Shown in pieces: positions 14,334 through 20,855 of a stretch of DNA of 23,235 bases. Within the stretch, counting starts at the first letter, position 1, and every line of letters starts with the position of its first letter. Source of the DNA: Candidatus Uhrbacteria bacterium RIFCSPHIGHO2_02_FULL_53_13 (GTDB lineage Bacteria > Patescibacteriota > Patescibacteriia > UBA9934 > UBA11717); contig MGDX01000018.1 of the NCBI GenBank assembly GCA_001791035.1, positions 33,683-56,917 on the forward strand, read 5' to 3'. The notes below the pieces were generated by a model. It was not told where the DNA came from and did no database searches. It saw only the letters and a list, made by a program, of their open reading frames with translations. The position numbers were made by a program, and so were the translations under genes.

Positions 14334-15149
14334 CTAGAAGTCCAAGCCATCGAGGATTTCGTCCACGCTCTTGTCGGCGTGGTCCTCAAACAAGTCGGCC
14401 GCAGCGCCAAAGTGGCGCGCCATGGCCTCGATGTGCGGATCGAGCATCTCTTGCTCGAGCGTCAGACGCTCGAGGTCACACAGATCCTGGAGATCACCAA
14501 ACAAATCGCCAAAGCTTTCCACAAGCTCAACAAACTCTGTATCCTCCTCGAGGTCCCCGTCGCGCATGCATCGCAGAACAAACGCGAGCACACCGCAAAA
14601 CTCATTGACACCAAACAGAGAATTCCGCCCAGATGTCGTGAGGTCCATCGCACCGAAGAACGCATCTCTCGCCTCTTCGGGCATCCTCATCACCGTCGCG
14701 CAGTACAGCTTTGCGCGCTCGGGATCCACCACAAGCGGCACGTCCACAACCGTACCACTGGTCGTGGTGACGGGTATGGTGCGTTCCTGCACCTCCCCGT
14801 CATATTCCTCGACGCTCGCCCCGTCTCGCACCATGCGGCAGAACAGGTGCCAACCATCGGCCTTTCCAAAAAACGTGAGGTCAAGGAACATCACGTCCAC
14901 GGCCTTTGAGGGCGGCAAGAGCGACAGAAGCGCCATCTCGTCGCCACAACCCACGTCGTGACGGCACGCCGCCGCGCAAGCCACCGTGGAAAGCTCGGCC
15001 AACGCGGTGCGCGCCTCGTCGGGCGCCATAAGCTCGTAGCGCGTGCGCGCGCGTCCAATGTGATGAACAAGCGGCGACGGCGTGCCACTGCTTGCAACCA
15101 ATCCACCAGCCAAAACAGGAACGTTGGAAGTATCGCGTTCCGTTGTCAT
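14334..15149 (-). CDS. Unrecognised acidic cytoplasmic protein
   Basis: A 271-residue hypothetical protein, strongly acidic towards the C-terminus (EDTEFVELVESFGDLFGDLQ and DHADKSVDEILDGLDF), with several scattered cysteines (for example CAAACRHDVGCGDE). There is no signal peptide or membrane helix. The start at 15149 is chosen because upstream in-frame codons run through the divergent promoter region, and a -10-like box lies ten bases before it. It is divergently transcribed from a small membrane protein gene. I see no motif that suggests a reaction. Confidence 0.75.
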   Translation of the reverse strand: MTTERDTSNVPVLAGGLVASSGTPSPLVHHIGRARTRYELMAPDEARTALAELSTVACAAACRHDVGCGDEMALLSLLPPSKAVDVMFLDLTFFGKADGWHLFCRMVRDGASVEEYDGEVQERTIPVTTTSGTVVDVPLVVDPERAKLYCATVMRMPEEARDAFFGAMDLTTSGRNSLFGVNEFCGVLAFVLRCMRDGDLEEDTEFVELVESFGDLFGDLQDLCDLERLTLEQEMLDPHIEAMARHFGAAADLFEDHADKSVDEILDGLDF

Positions 15150-15158
15150 CCTGCCTCT

Positions 15159-15187
15159 TGAATACCAAAATACGCCGTGCGTGTCAA
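15159..15187 (-). promoter_or_regulatory. Promoter for the gene starting at 15149
   Basis: A perfect TTGACA (15182-15187, minus strand) and TATTCA (15159-15164) are spaced by 17 bp. The start of transcription would be about 3 nt before ATG. The -35 forms one half of a palindrome with the divergent -35. Confidence 0.55.
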
Positions 15188-15191
15188 GAGT

Positions 15192-15220
15192 TTGACACTC
15201 GCATCGCGTTATGAGAGAGT
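15192..15220 (+). promoter_or_regulatory. Promoter for the gene starting at 15227
   Basis: A perfect TTGACA (15192-15197) and a weak -10 GAGAGT (15215-15220; keeps A2, A4, T6) have a 17-bp spacer. The predicted start coincides with the A of the ATG at 15227. Confidence 0.45.
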
Positions 15221-15226
15221 CCCGCC

Positions 15227-15556
15227 ATGTTCGTTGCAATCTTTGCTACCAGCTTGTTTGCGCTCATTTTGTGGCATTGGTGGATTACGCACGTCGTAAG
15301 CGCACGACTAGCTCACGCACAAAGAACTCACCCATTCGCATGGGGAGAATATCTCTTTTTTGCCTCTGCGTTCTTCGAAACGGGGTTCTGCATGTATCTC
15401 ACGATAGACGAGCTTGATCCTGCTATAACATCCATTCCATTCGGAATCATGATCGCCGTGTGGGGGCTTGGCGCCGCCGCGAAATTTGCGCCCAAACCGC
15501 TCGCCGCAGCGCTGGAAGAGCACCGCGCTCTCCGTAAAATCGCTCGGCGACACTAG
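15227..15556 (+). CDS. Unrecognised small membrane protein
   Basis: A 109-residue protein with three likely membrane helices (about 1-22, 40-60 and 67-88) and a basic C-terminal tail (EEHRALRKIARRH), which places that tail in the cytoplasm. No family is recognised. The ATG lies exactly where a TTGACA promoter would start transcription. No Shine-Dalgarno is present, so leaderless initiation is likely. It is divergent from the acidic protein gene and followed 44 bp later by another promoter and gene. Confidence 0.65.
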   Translation: MFVAIFATSLFALILWHWWITHVVSARLAHAQRTHPFAWGEYLFFASAFFETGFCMYLTIDELDPAITSIPFGIMIAVWGLGAAAKFAPKPLAAALEEHRALRKIARRH

Positions 15557-15565
15557 CAAGCGCGT

Positions 15566-15594
15566 TTGACGCCGTACGCCAATTGCGATATACA
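15566..15594 (+). promoter_or_regulatory. Promoter for the gene starting at 15601
   Basis: TTGACG (15566-15571) and TATACA (15589-15594) have a 17-bp spacer. The +1 would be 15601, the A of the ATG itself. An in-frame ATG at 15583 sits inside this promoter and is therefore unlikely to be the start. Confidence 0.7.
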
Positions 15595-15600
15595 GCGCCC

Positions 15601-15891
15601 ATGTCGCCCGTGAAAAAAGTGTGGACTGACACGGAGCTTGTGGAAGTTTTGTTGGCGGATCCGAAGAACATCTACGCTACGATTGGATTCTTGGACCGAT
15701 ACCTTGCGCGACTCAAGGAGCTGGCAAACACCATCGTTGATTTGTCAAAGAAAGTAGACGAAGCCATCAAAGTCGGAGTGGCAAGAGCGTTTACCGCACT
15801 GCGCAATCGCCCTGAACAGACATCACTGTTCGAGTGGGTTTGGGCGCATGTGGAAGTACAAGCCGCTCGCATGGCATCACGCCCTGTGTAG
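15601..15891 (+). CDS. Unrecognised small helical protein
   Basis: A 96-residue soluble protein, mostly amphipathic helix (residues ~30-70, with AxxIVDLSKKVDEAIKVGVA). It resembles a small helical bundle or coiled coil. No family is recognised. The ATG is placed by the promoter directly upstream and implies a leaderless mRNA. A hairpin terminator follows 36 bp after the stop. Function unknown. Confidence 0.6.
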   Translation: MSPVKKVWTDTELVEVLLADPKNIYATIGFLDRYLARLKELANTIVDLSKKVDEAIKVGVARAFTALRNRPEQTSLFEWVWAHVEVQAARMASRPV

Positions 15892-15927
15892 TTTGAACGC
15901 CACGGAGCGCACAATATCTCTACCAAA

Positions 15928-15959
15928 CACCAGCCCTTCGAGTCCTCTCGGGGCTGGTG
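15928..15959. terminator. Bidirectional terminator between convergent genes
   Basis: Stem CACCAGCCC/GGGCTGGTG, extended inside by CGAG/CTCG across a TT bulge. On the plus strand TGCTATTTT follows the stem. It serves the plus gene ending at 15891 and probably the minus gene ending at 15978. Confidence 0.75.
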
Positions 15960-15977
15960 CTGCTATTTTACCGGCCT

Positions 15978-16652
15978 CTACACGTCGCCACCTTCTCCCG
16001 ACGAAAGCGTGCCCTGCCAATACTCAATCGCTTTTTTGACATCATCGAGTAACACATCGCGCTCGGCTATTGACCATCCCATCCGCATTTGTTCCACTTG
16101 CCCTAAAATCTCGCCACGCCAATCCTCGTCAATGCTCGCAAGACCTTCCAGTTTCGCAATCGCCTCTTCAATCGCCTGTTGCTCTTTGCGTGCCGCTTGC
16201 AACCGCTCCTCATATTCCTTCGGTCGCGCGGAAATTTGCCCCTTCATAAACTCGGCCATTTTGAAACGCGCGTTGAGCGCCGCCTCTTGCACCTCGTAGC
16301 GCTCTTCGGGCGTGAGTTTTTCTTCGAAGGCGCGCGAATGCACAATCTCCTGCACGGTCGCGTCGTTGCCGCCGATGTCAATATACTTTTTCCGCGTCTT
16401 ATCGCTCAAGCTTTCGAGTAGCATTTGATGTTGCGTCTTGGAACAGCACGCCATCATCATTTCTTCGTACGCTTTGCGATGCGGCCACTCGATTTTACCA
16501 ATGGCAATCATGGCGTCCACCGCGCGCGCGTCGTTTTTTTCGCCCTCTTTGAGCGCGTGAAAAAGATCCCAAATCTTCTTCATCTCGTCTTCCGGAATCG
16601 AAGAAGGCAAATGTTTAATGGCGAATTCAAGTTCGTGATAGAGGGCTGGCAT
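15978..16652 (-). CDS. Unrecognised helical cytoplasmic protein
   Basis: A 224-residue acidic, helix-rich hypothetical protein. Charged helical segments run at ~110-185 (including KEYEERLQAARKEQQAIEEA, coiled-coil-like). A CC pair near residue 69 is present (MMMACCSKTQH). No signal peptide is expected from the start at 16652, which follows a TATACT -10 box. A longer in-frame start at 16697 would read through that promoter. No catalytic motif or family is recognised. Confidence 0.75.
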   Translation of the reverse strand: MPALYHELEFAIKHLPSSIPEDEMKKIWDLFHALKEGEKNDARAVDAMIAIGKIEWPHRKAYEEMMMACCSKTQHQMLLESLSDKTRKKYIDIGGNDATVQEIVHSRAFEEKLTPEERYEVQEAALNARFKMAEFMKGQISARPKEYEERLQAARKEQQAIEEAIAKLEGLASIDEDWRGEILGQVEQMRMGWSIAERDVLLDDVKKAIEYWQGTLSSGEGGDV

Positions 16653-16668
16653 AAGCAAGGTTATTGAC

Positions 16669-16674
16669 AGTATA
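16669..16674 (-). promoter_or_regulatory. -10 box TATACT upstream of the gene at 16652
   Basis: TATACT on the minus strand predicts transcription from about 16662, ten bases before ATG. The nearest TTGACA (16699-16704) is 24 bp away, too far for a standard promoter, so only the -10 is supported. Confidence 0.4.
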
Positions 16675-16766
16675 ACCCACTTTGTTTGGAACATCACCTG
16701 TCAACAGATACCTTCGTTGTAAAGGAGCTACGTGAAGCATCGAACTCATACTTGATCACAAACCAA

Positions 16767-16792
16767 AAGGGACGCGTTTGACCGCGTCCCTT
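16767..16792 (-). terminator. Intrinsic terminator of the surface-protein gene
   Basis: A perfect 10-bp stem AAGGGACGCG/CGCGTCCCTT with a 6-nt loop lies about 25 bp past the stop. It is followed on the minus strand by TTGGTTTG, giving a TTTT run at the stem base. The rest of 16653-16816 holds no convincing gene. Confidence 0.8.
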
Positions 16793-16816
16793 CATCCAAA
16801 ATATTGTGTGCGAACC

Positions 16817-19309
16817 TTACTGCGCAATCACCGTCATGCCGACAATATTCGACATGCTCGAGCTTACCATTGCGCCGGAGGTCTGCCCCACCGCGCCAAG
16901 CGCGTAGCCGGTCGGATGCATGGTCACCACATAATTATCTCCTACCGAAATGTCCGTTCCGAGCATCAGACTCACCGAAATTTGGTGCTGTGTCGAATCC
17001 TCGACAAGAATGTCTGCTCCACTGAACGTCACATACCCACCAACTGGAACACCGGTTTTTGTCACCGTATTTCCAAGGGCGTCTTGATATTCAATAACAA
17101 CCGAGCTCACCGTTGATTCGGCTTTTACATAGAATGTCACCTGATTCATAATCACATCCTCGTACTGCGACACAGCCCGAAAGACGCCCACTTCGTTGAG
17201 CGCCGACGGTTGCAGTGTCACCGCACCCGATGGCGTAGACGGATGAAGAGAAAGAATCACAAATCCTTGATCCACCACTTGGATCGAATGTTGCGCATCG
17301 CTGTTCAAGGCGCCGGTTGAGTCGAGTGCTTTTTCCGATGAGGACAGCGCGTTGCCCGTCAAAGCGTACTGTGCCACAAAACTGTTCACATCGTTCACGC
17401 GCGCCAAGTACAAGTCGGTGTTACCTCCATCCACAAGCGTCGTGGTGAGCGCGCAGTACACATCGAACTCATAGATGCCATTGCTCGCCACAGCCCAATT
17501 CAAACTGTCGAGCGTCACAAACCCGTCGGTTCCAACGCCTTCCACGCTCGAAACCATCGTGGAGCCATTCTTCGCAAAGCACGACGAGATGTGGTTTTGT
17601 ACGTTGCTGATGTTCTCGTTCACCGGTACTTGGTTACCGTCCGTATCGCCCACAAGCTGAAAGGTGATGTCCTGCACTTCCACAGCGTCAGACGCGCTGT
17701 TGGTGAACGTAAACTCGCCCATATACGCGTTGCTCTGCCCGCGCGTGTACGTGTTGTACGGCTCCGACTTCACCGAAAGCTCTAGCGCCGGAGATGCGAC
17801 AACGGCGGCCGCTTCCGTGACAAACGTCCCGCCCACATCATTCGCATCGCCCGTCAAATACTCCTCAGCGTGAATTTGGAAGGTATACGTTTGCCCCAGC
17901 GCAAGCGGCGTAAGCCACGTTGGGAGAACCGTCCAGTTGGTCTGCGAAGAACTCATGACTTGCTGTACGAGCTCATCGTGGAGGTTTCCCGAGGAATTCC
18001 AAATTCGAATGCGATAGTGATCGAGCGGCCCCGAAGTCTGGAAGTCAAACGTGCGCAAGGTTTCACTGGCATTTCCCGAGGCATCCAGCCGACGCGTACC
18101 CACATCAGAAATCGTAAAGTCCCCCTCGGGAGCCTCGAGCGTCTCGGTGCGGCAGTTATTGTTCTCGTTTGACTCGGCCACAATATCGCGCGTGTCAATG
18201 CACACTTTGATCGTGCGCGTTCCTTCAATGTGCTGTGGCGACACCGTAGAAGAACCGCCAACCTTCTTGAAAGTCTTGTCTGCCAGCGTTGATGAGTTGT
18301 ACGTCCATTCCAAAACATCATCGAGCCAAAAGTACACGGTCACGTCTTGCGTCACCTCGGCCGTGCCGGTGTTTCCAATGACGGCGGTGAGCGCTGCGCC
18401 CGAACCGGTCGTGCTGTTTCCAAGCAAGAGATCCGAGACAACCAAATCGGGCAGTTTTTTCTCGTCACGCGCGGGACCATCAGGATTGCCGTTATCCGAG
18501 CGTCGGCCGTTGTCTGTTCCAACCGTCGAGCCGTTCTTCACTTCCTTAATCGTCACCGTTTTGTGATCGCTTGAGTTCACGCGCACTGCTTTTTGCCCAT
18601 CGAGCAACCGTTGAAGTCGCTCCAACTCCTGTTCAAGCTCGGCAATTTTGCTAAGCGCGCGTCCCAAGCGCCCTTCTAACGCTTCCACTTTGTGTGCATG
18701 ACGGCGCAAAAGCGCTTTGTCGCGCGCCGTGAAAACACCTTCGACTTCAACGGCCTCGCCGTCCTCATCCACTTGAAGCAACTTGCCGTCATCTTCCAAA
18801 ATCATCCCCTCGGGCAATTCGTCATCTTTCAGTTCTGTTTTCACCGAGTATCGAGGAAAGAAGGACTCGGGAAGATCGTCCACGGCTTGGCTCCAACCCT
18901 CGCCGTACAGCTTGCGCGCCTGAACCTCGTCGCGAATCGGTCGAAGCGTTCCATCCGATTCCACGGCGTACACCTTCGGCACGCTCGGGATTTTCACCAA
19001 ACGCACGCCGGCGCGATACTTGACCACTCCGGCAAGCGGCAGTGTTGCCAAATCATCGCACGAAATCTCTTTTACCTCGTCAAAATCCGGATGCCACGTA
19101 AAGAAGATTTTTTCGTTTGGAAAGCTATAACGCTTTCCGTTATCGCCAATAAGATAGACCGCGGAAAAATCCGCGCATTTCACCAGATCGTTCGCGCCCG
19201 CTGCGCGTGTAACGCTCGGGGATGCGGCAAGCGCTAACACAAATACGGCCACAAGTGCCGTAAACGACGTTGCCCGCAAAAGCAAGGAGATTTGCGACAT
19301 AGTTTTCAT
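16817..19309 (-). CDS. Secreted multidomain surface protein with CARDB domain
   Basis: An 830-residue exported protein. Residues 1-37 form a signal peptide (hydrophobic core to VTRAAGA). Next is a ~110-residue domain with SAVYLIGDNGKRYSFP and VPKVYAVESDGTLRPI, which I recall from cell-surface proteins of candidate-phyla bacteria. A coiled coil follows at ~200-240. A CARDB-type adhesion domain at ~285-390 ends in VAESNENNNC, and a fibronectin-III-like segment lies at ~395-510. The ~320 C-terminal residues are Ser/Thr/Val-rich and beta-type, with no LPXTG or membrane anchor. It is probably a cell-envelope or adhesion protein. The ATG at 19309 is set by the signal peptide and the promoter just upstream. 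Confidence 0.85.
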   Translation of the reverse strand: MKTMSQISLLLRATSFTALVAVFVLALAASPSVTRAAGANDLVKCADFSAVYLIGDNGKRYSFPNEKIFFTWHPDFDEVKEISCDDLATLPLAGVVKYRAGVRLVKIPSVPKVYAVESDGTLRPIRDEVQARKLYGEGWSQAVDDLPESFFPRYSVKTELKDDELPEGMILEDDGKLLQVDEDGEAVEVEGVFTARDKALLRRHAHKVEALEGRLGRALSKIAELEQELERLQRLLDGQKAVRVNSSDHKTVTIKEVKNGSTVGTDNGRRSDNGNPDGPARDEKKLPDLVVSDLLLGNSTTGSGAALTAVIGNTGTAEVTQDVTVYFWLDDVLEWTYNSSTLADKTFKKVGGSSTVSPQHIEGTRTIKVCIDTRDIVAESNENNNCRTETLEAPEGDFTISDVGTRRLDASGNASETLRTFDFQTSGPLDHYRIRIWNSSGNLHDELVQQVMSSSQTNWTVLPTWLTPLALGQTYTFQIHAEEYLTGDANDVGGTFVTEAAAVVASPALELSVKSEPYNTYTRGQSNAYMGEFTFTNSASDAVEVQDITFQLVGDTDGNQVPVNENISNVQNHISSCFAKNGSTMVSSVEGVGTDGFVTLDSLNWAVASNGIYEFDVYCALTTTLVDGGNTDLYLARVNDVNSFVAQYALTGNALSSSEKALDSTGALNSDAQHSIQVVDQGFVILSLHPSTPSGAVTLQPSALNEVGVFRAVSQYEDVIMNQVTFYVKAESTVSSVVIEYQDALGNTVTKTGVPVGGYVTFSGADILVEDSTQHQISVSLMLGTDISVGDNYVVTMHPTGYALGAVGQTSGAMVSSSMSNIVGMTVIAQ

Positions 19310-19325
19310 GAAGAATGATGTGAGA

Positions 19326-19354
19326 AATGTATCAGAATTTTGAGCATTTGTCAA
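19326..19354 (-). promoter_or_regulatory. Sigma-70 promoter of the surface-protein gene
   Basis: On the minus strand a perfect TTGACA (19349-19354) and TACATT (19326-19331) have a 17-bp spacer. The predicted start is near 19319, a 10-nt leader. It is divergent from the small-RNA promoter 20 bp away. Confidence 0.75.
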
Positions 19355-19374
19355 TAGATGAATAAGTTCACCCA

Positions 19375-19403
19375 TTGACAAATCTCGCAGTTTGTGATAT
19401 AAA
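19375..19403 (+). promoter_or_regulatory. Near-consensus sigma-70 promoter of a small structured transcript
   Basis: A perfect TTGACA (19375-19380), a 17-bp spacer and TATAAA (19398-19403) make this the strongest-looking promoter in the window. The predicted start is near 19410. Confidence 0.85.
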
Positions 19404-19424
19404 GTCGTTCGTCACCATCGGTTG

Positions 19425-19432
19425 AAAGGAGG
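19425..19432 (+). promoter_or_regulatory. Strong Shine-Dalgarno AAAGGAGG
   Basis: An eight-base match to the anti-Shine-Dalgarno, 6 nt before ATG at 19439. It is by far the best ribosome-binding site in the window and contrasts with the neighbouring large genes, which lack one. Confidence 0.75.
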
Positions 19433-19438
19433 GCACTC

Positions 19439-19495
19439 ATGCCCAACTTGTCGACGCACGCTCTGGGCGCGTGCGTGACGCCGGTACGCTCTTGA
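19439..19495 (+). CDS. 18-residue leader-type peptide
   Basis: ATG to TGA encodes MPNLSTHALGACVTPVRS, with an ideal ribosome-binding site. The coding sequence overlaps two hairpins and its stop codon lies in the loop of the second. No obvious run of a single amino acid is present, so classical amino-acid attenuation is not indicated. Translation is plausible but unproven; the motif may instead be a structural part of the RNA. Confidence 0.45.
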   Translation: MPNLSTHALGACVTPVRS

Positions 19496-19525
19496 GGACA
19501 GAGCACACCGGCGACTGCGAGCCTC

Positions 19526-19558
19526 TCGACCCCCCGTTGCACTGCGACGGGGGGTCGA
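19526..19558 (+). terminator. Strong intrinsic terminator of the small transcript
   Basis: A perfect 12-bp GC-rich stem TCGACCCCCCGT/ACGGGGGGTCGA with a 9-nt loop is followed by TCATTTCTTG. The T-tract is interrupted but the stem is the strongest in the window. Confidence 0.8.
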
Positions 19559-19565
19559 TCATTTC

Positions 19566-19594
19566 TTGACATTTTTCTCCCTCTCTCCTACTAT
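19566..19594 (+). promoter_or_regulatory. Sigma-70 promoter of the S1/ftsH operon
   Basis: A perfect TTGACA (19566-19571), a 17-bp spacer and TACTAT (19589-19594). The start is predicted near 19601, giving a ~40-nt leader without a Shine-Dalgarno. Confidence 0.8.
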
Positions 19595-19640
19595 CGGCAC
19601 ACATTTCCCAACACCTTACTCTTAACCCTTATTCATAAAT

Positions 19641-20852
19641 ATGTCCCCACAATCAACAAAGATGGATGAGCTCCTCGAGCACGGTGGATTTGCAAACGTC
19701 CCAGACGTTGGCGATACCATTAAAGGCACCGTGGTTTCGGCGTCGCGCCGCGAGGTTCGCATTGACATTGACGGACTCACGGTCGGCATTGTGCGCGGCC
19801 GTGAATTGTTTGCGGAAAGCGAAAAGTACAGCAGTCTCAAACCCGGCGACACCGTGGAAGCAACGGTCATAGATTTGGAAAACGAGAACGGTGAAATGGA
19901 ACTGTCGTTTAAGTACGCAGGCGAATCCAAAGCGTGGGACAGCATGCGCGAGCTATTCACCAACGGCCAAACCATAAGCGCAAAAATCCTTGACGCCAAC
20001 AAAGGCGGACTCATTGTCAAAGCGGAATTTTTGGGCGGTTTCCTCCCCGTATCACAGCTCGCGCCTGAGCACTATCCGCGCGTATCGGGCGGTGCCAAAG
20101 CGCGCATCCTCGAGAAGCTCAAGGATTACGTGGGACAAACGTTCCGCGTGAAAGTGATTGACGTGCATGAGGACGAGAACAAGCTTATCGTCTCGGAAAA
20201 AGCCGTGTGGGAAGAAGAGCAACAGACGGTCATCGCGCAGTACAACGTCGGCGATCACATTGAGGGCATCGTCACCGCGGTGGCGGACTTTGGTGCGTTC
20301 GTCAAGTTCCCGCTTGAAGCCGCGGACGAAGCTTCCTACTTGGAAGGTCTGGTACACATCTCGGAAATTGCGTGGCAACGCATTGACCATCCAAAGGATT
20401 TTGTGAAAGTTGGCGATCAGGTGAAAGCAGAAATCATCGGTCTTGAAGGCAGCAAGATTTTCCTATCCATGAAAAAGCTCATTGCCAATCCTTGGGAGCA
20501 TGTGGCAAAGCAGTATACGGTGGGCGACAAAGTAGAAGGAAAAATCCTCAAGATCAATCCGTTTGGATTTTTTGTCGAGCTCAATAAGGACATTCACGGA
20601 CTGGCGCACATTAGCGAGCTTTCGGACAAACCGGTGCGCGATTTGAACGCTATCGGAAAGGCCGGCGAAGTGAAGACGTTTACCATTGTGTCAATCGAGC
20701 CTGAAAAACATCGTCTTGGTTTGTCGCTCAAGTCGAGCGCTGGAAAAGCGACACAGGCAACGGAGACGCCGATGATCAAACCAATGCCAACGGATACCGC
20801 TCCGACAGAATCCGATGCGCCGTCCGAAACTCCCAGCGAAACCAAGGTGTAA
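19641..20852 (+). CDS. rpsA: S1-domain RNA-binding protein, ribosomal protein S1-like
   Basis: A 403-residue protein with four S1 (OB-fold) repeats at about 22-93, 107-187, 200-280 and 293-368. The last two are the most canonical (GDHIEGIVTAVADFGAFVKF, LEGLVHISEI; GDKVEGKILKINPFGFFVEL, IHGLAHISEL). Four repeats resemble the shorter S1 proteins of many Gram-positive and candidate-phyla bacteria rather than the six-repeat E. coli form. It probably helps mRNA binding on the 30S subunit, which is relevant where Shine-Dalgarno sites are scarce. A Pro/Thr/Glu-rich tail follows. It is co-transcribed with ftsH, 3 bp downstream. Confidence 0.9.
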   Translation: MSPQSTKMDELLEHGGFANVPDVGDTIKGTVVSASRREVRIDIDGLTVGIVRGRELFAESEKYSSLKPGDTVEATVIDLENENGEMELSFKYAGESKAWDSMRELFTNGQTISAKILDANKGGLIVKAEFLGGFLPVSQLAPEHYPRVSGGAKARILEKLKDYVGQTFRVKVIDVHEDENKLIVSEKAVWEEEQQTVIAQYNVGDHIEGIVTAVADFGAFVKFPLEAADEASYLEGLVHISEIAWQRIDHPKDFVKVGDQVKAEIIGLEGSKIFLSMKKLIANPWEHVAKQYTVGDKVEGKILKINPFGFFVELNKDIHGLAHISELSDKPVRDLNAIGKAGEVKTFTIVSIEPEKHRLGLSLKSSAGKATQATETPMIKPMPTDTAPTESDAPSETPSETKV

Positions 20853-20855
20853 CGT

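Larger units (their letters stand above)
19410..19560 (+). ncRNA. Candidate small structured RNA or leader upstream of the S1 gene
   Basis: About 150 nt between a near-consensus promoter and a strong terminator. It carries an 8-bp hairpin at 19454-19476 (ACGCACGC/GCGTGCGT), extended by GTC/GAC across a bulge. A second two-part hairpin at 19479-19513 (CGCCGGT/ACCGGCG, inner GCTCT/AGAGC) has loop TGAGGAC, and the terminator follows. AAAGGAGG at 19425-19432 precedes an 18-codon ORF. I do not recognise it as tmRNA, SRP RNA, RNase P RNA or 6S RNA. It could be an independent sRNA, an mRNA for a tiny peptide, or an attenuated leader of the S1 gene, which has its own promoter just downstream. Confidence 0.65.

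Noticed and set aside
14271..14909. 212-codon plus-strand frame opposite the acidic protein
   Set aside because: It crosses the intergenic hairpin and is antisense to the better-supported gene; no ribosome site or promoter.
7569..15610. Two genes beginning with the same ten bases ATGTCGCCCG (7569 and 15601)
   Set aside because: The similarity ends there and the proteins are unrelated; a ten-base match is not significant at this scale.
16721..16755. AAAGGAG followed by a GTG-started 7-codon frame in the gap upstream of the gene at 16652
   Set aside because: No promoter with acceptable spacing is visible on the plus strand and the peptide is only seven residues; probably chance.
19439..19560. 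Identity as tmRNA, SRP RNA or 6S RNA
   Set aside because: No tag-peptide reading frame or tRNA-like end, no SRP apical-loop consensus, and no single long bulged helix; length and folding do not fit these families.
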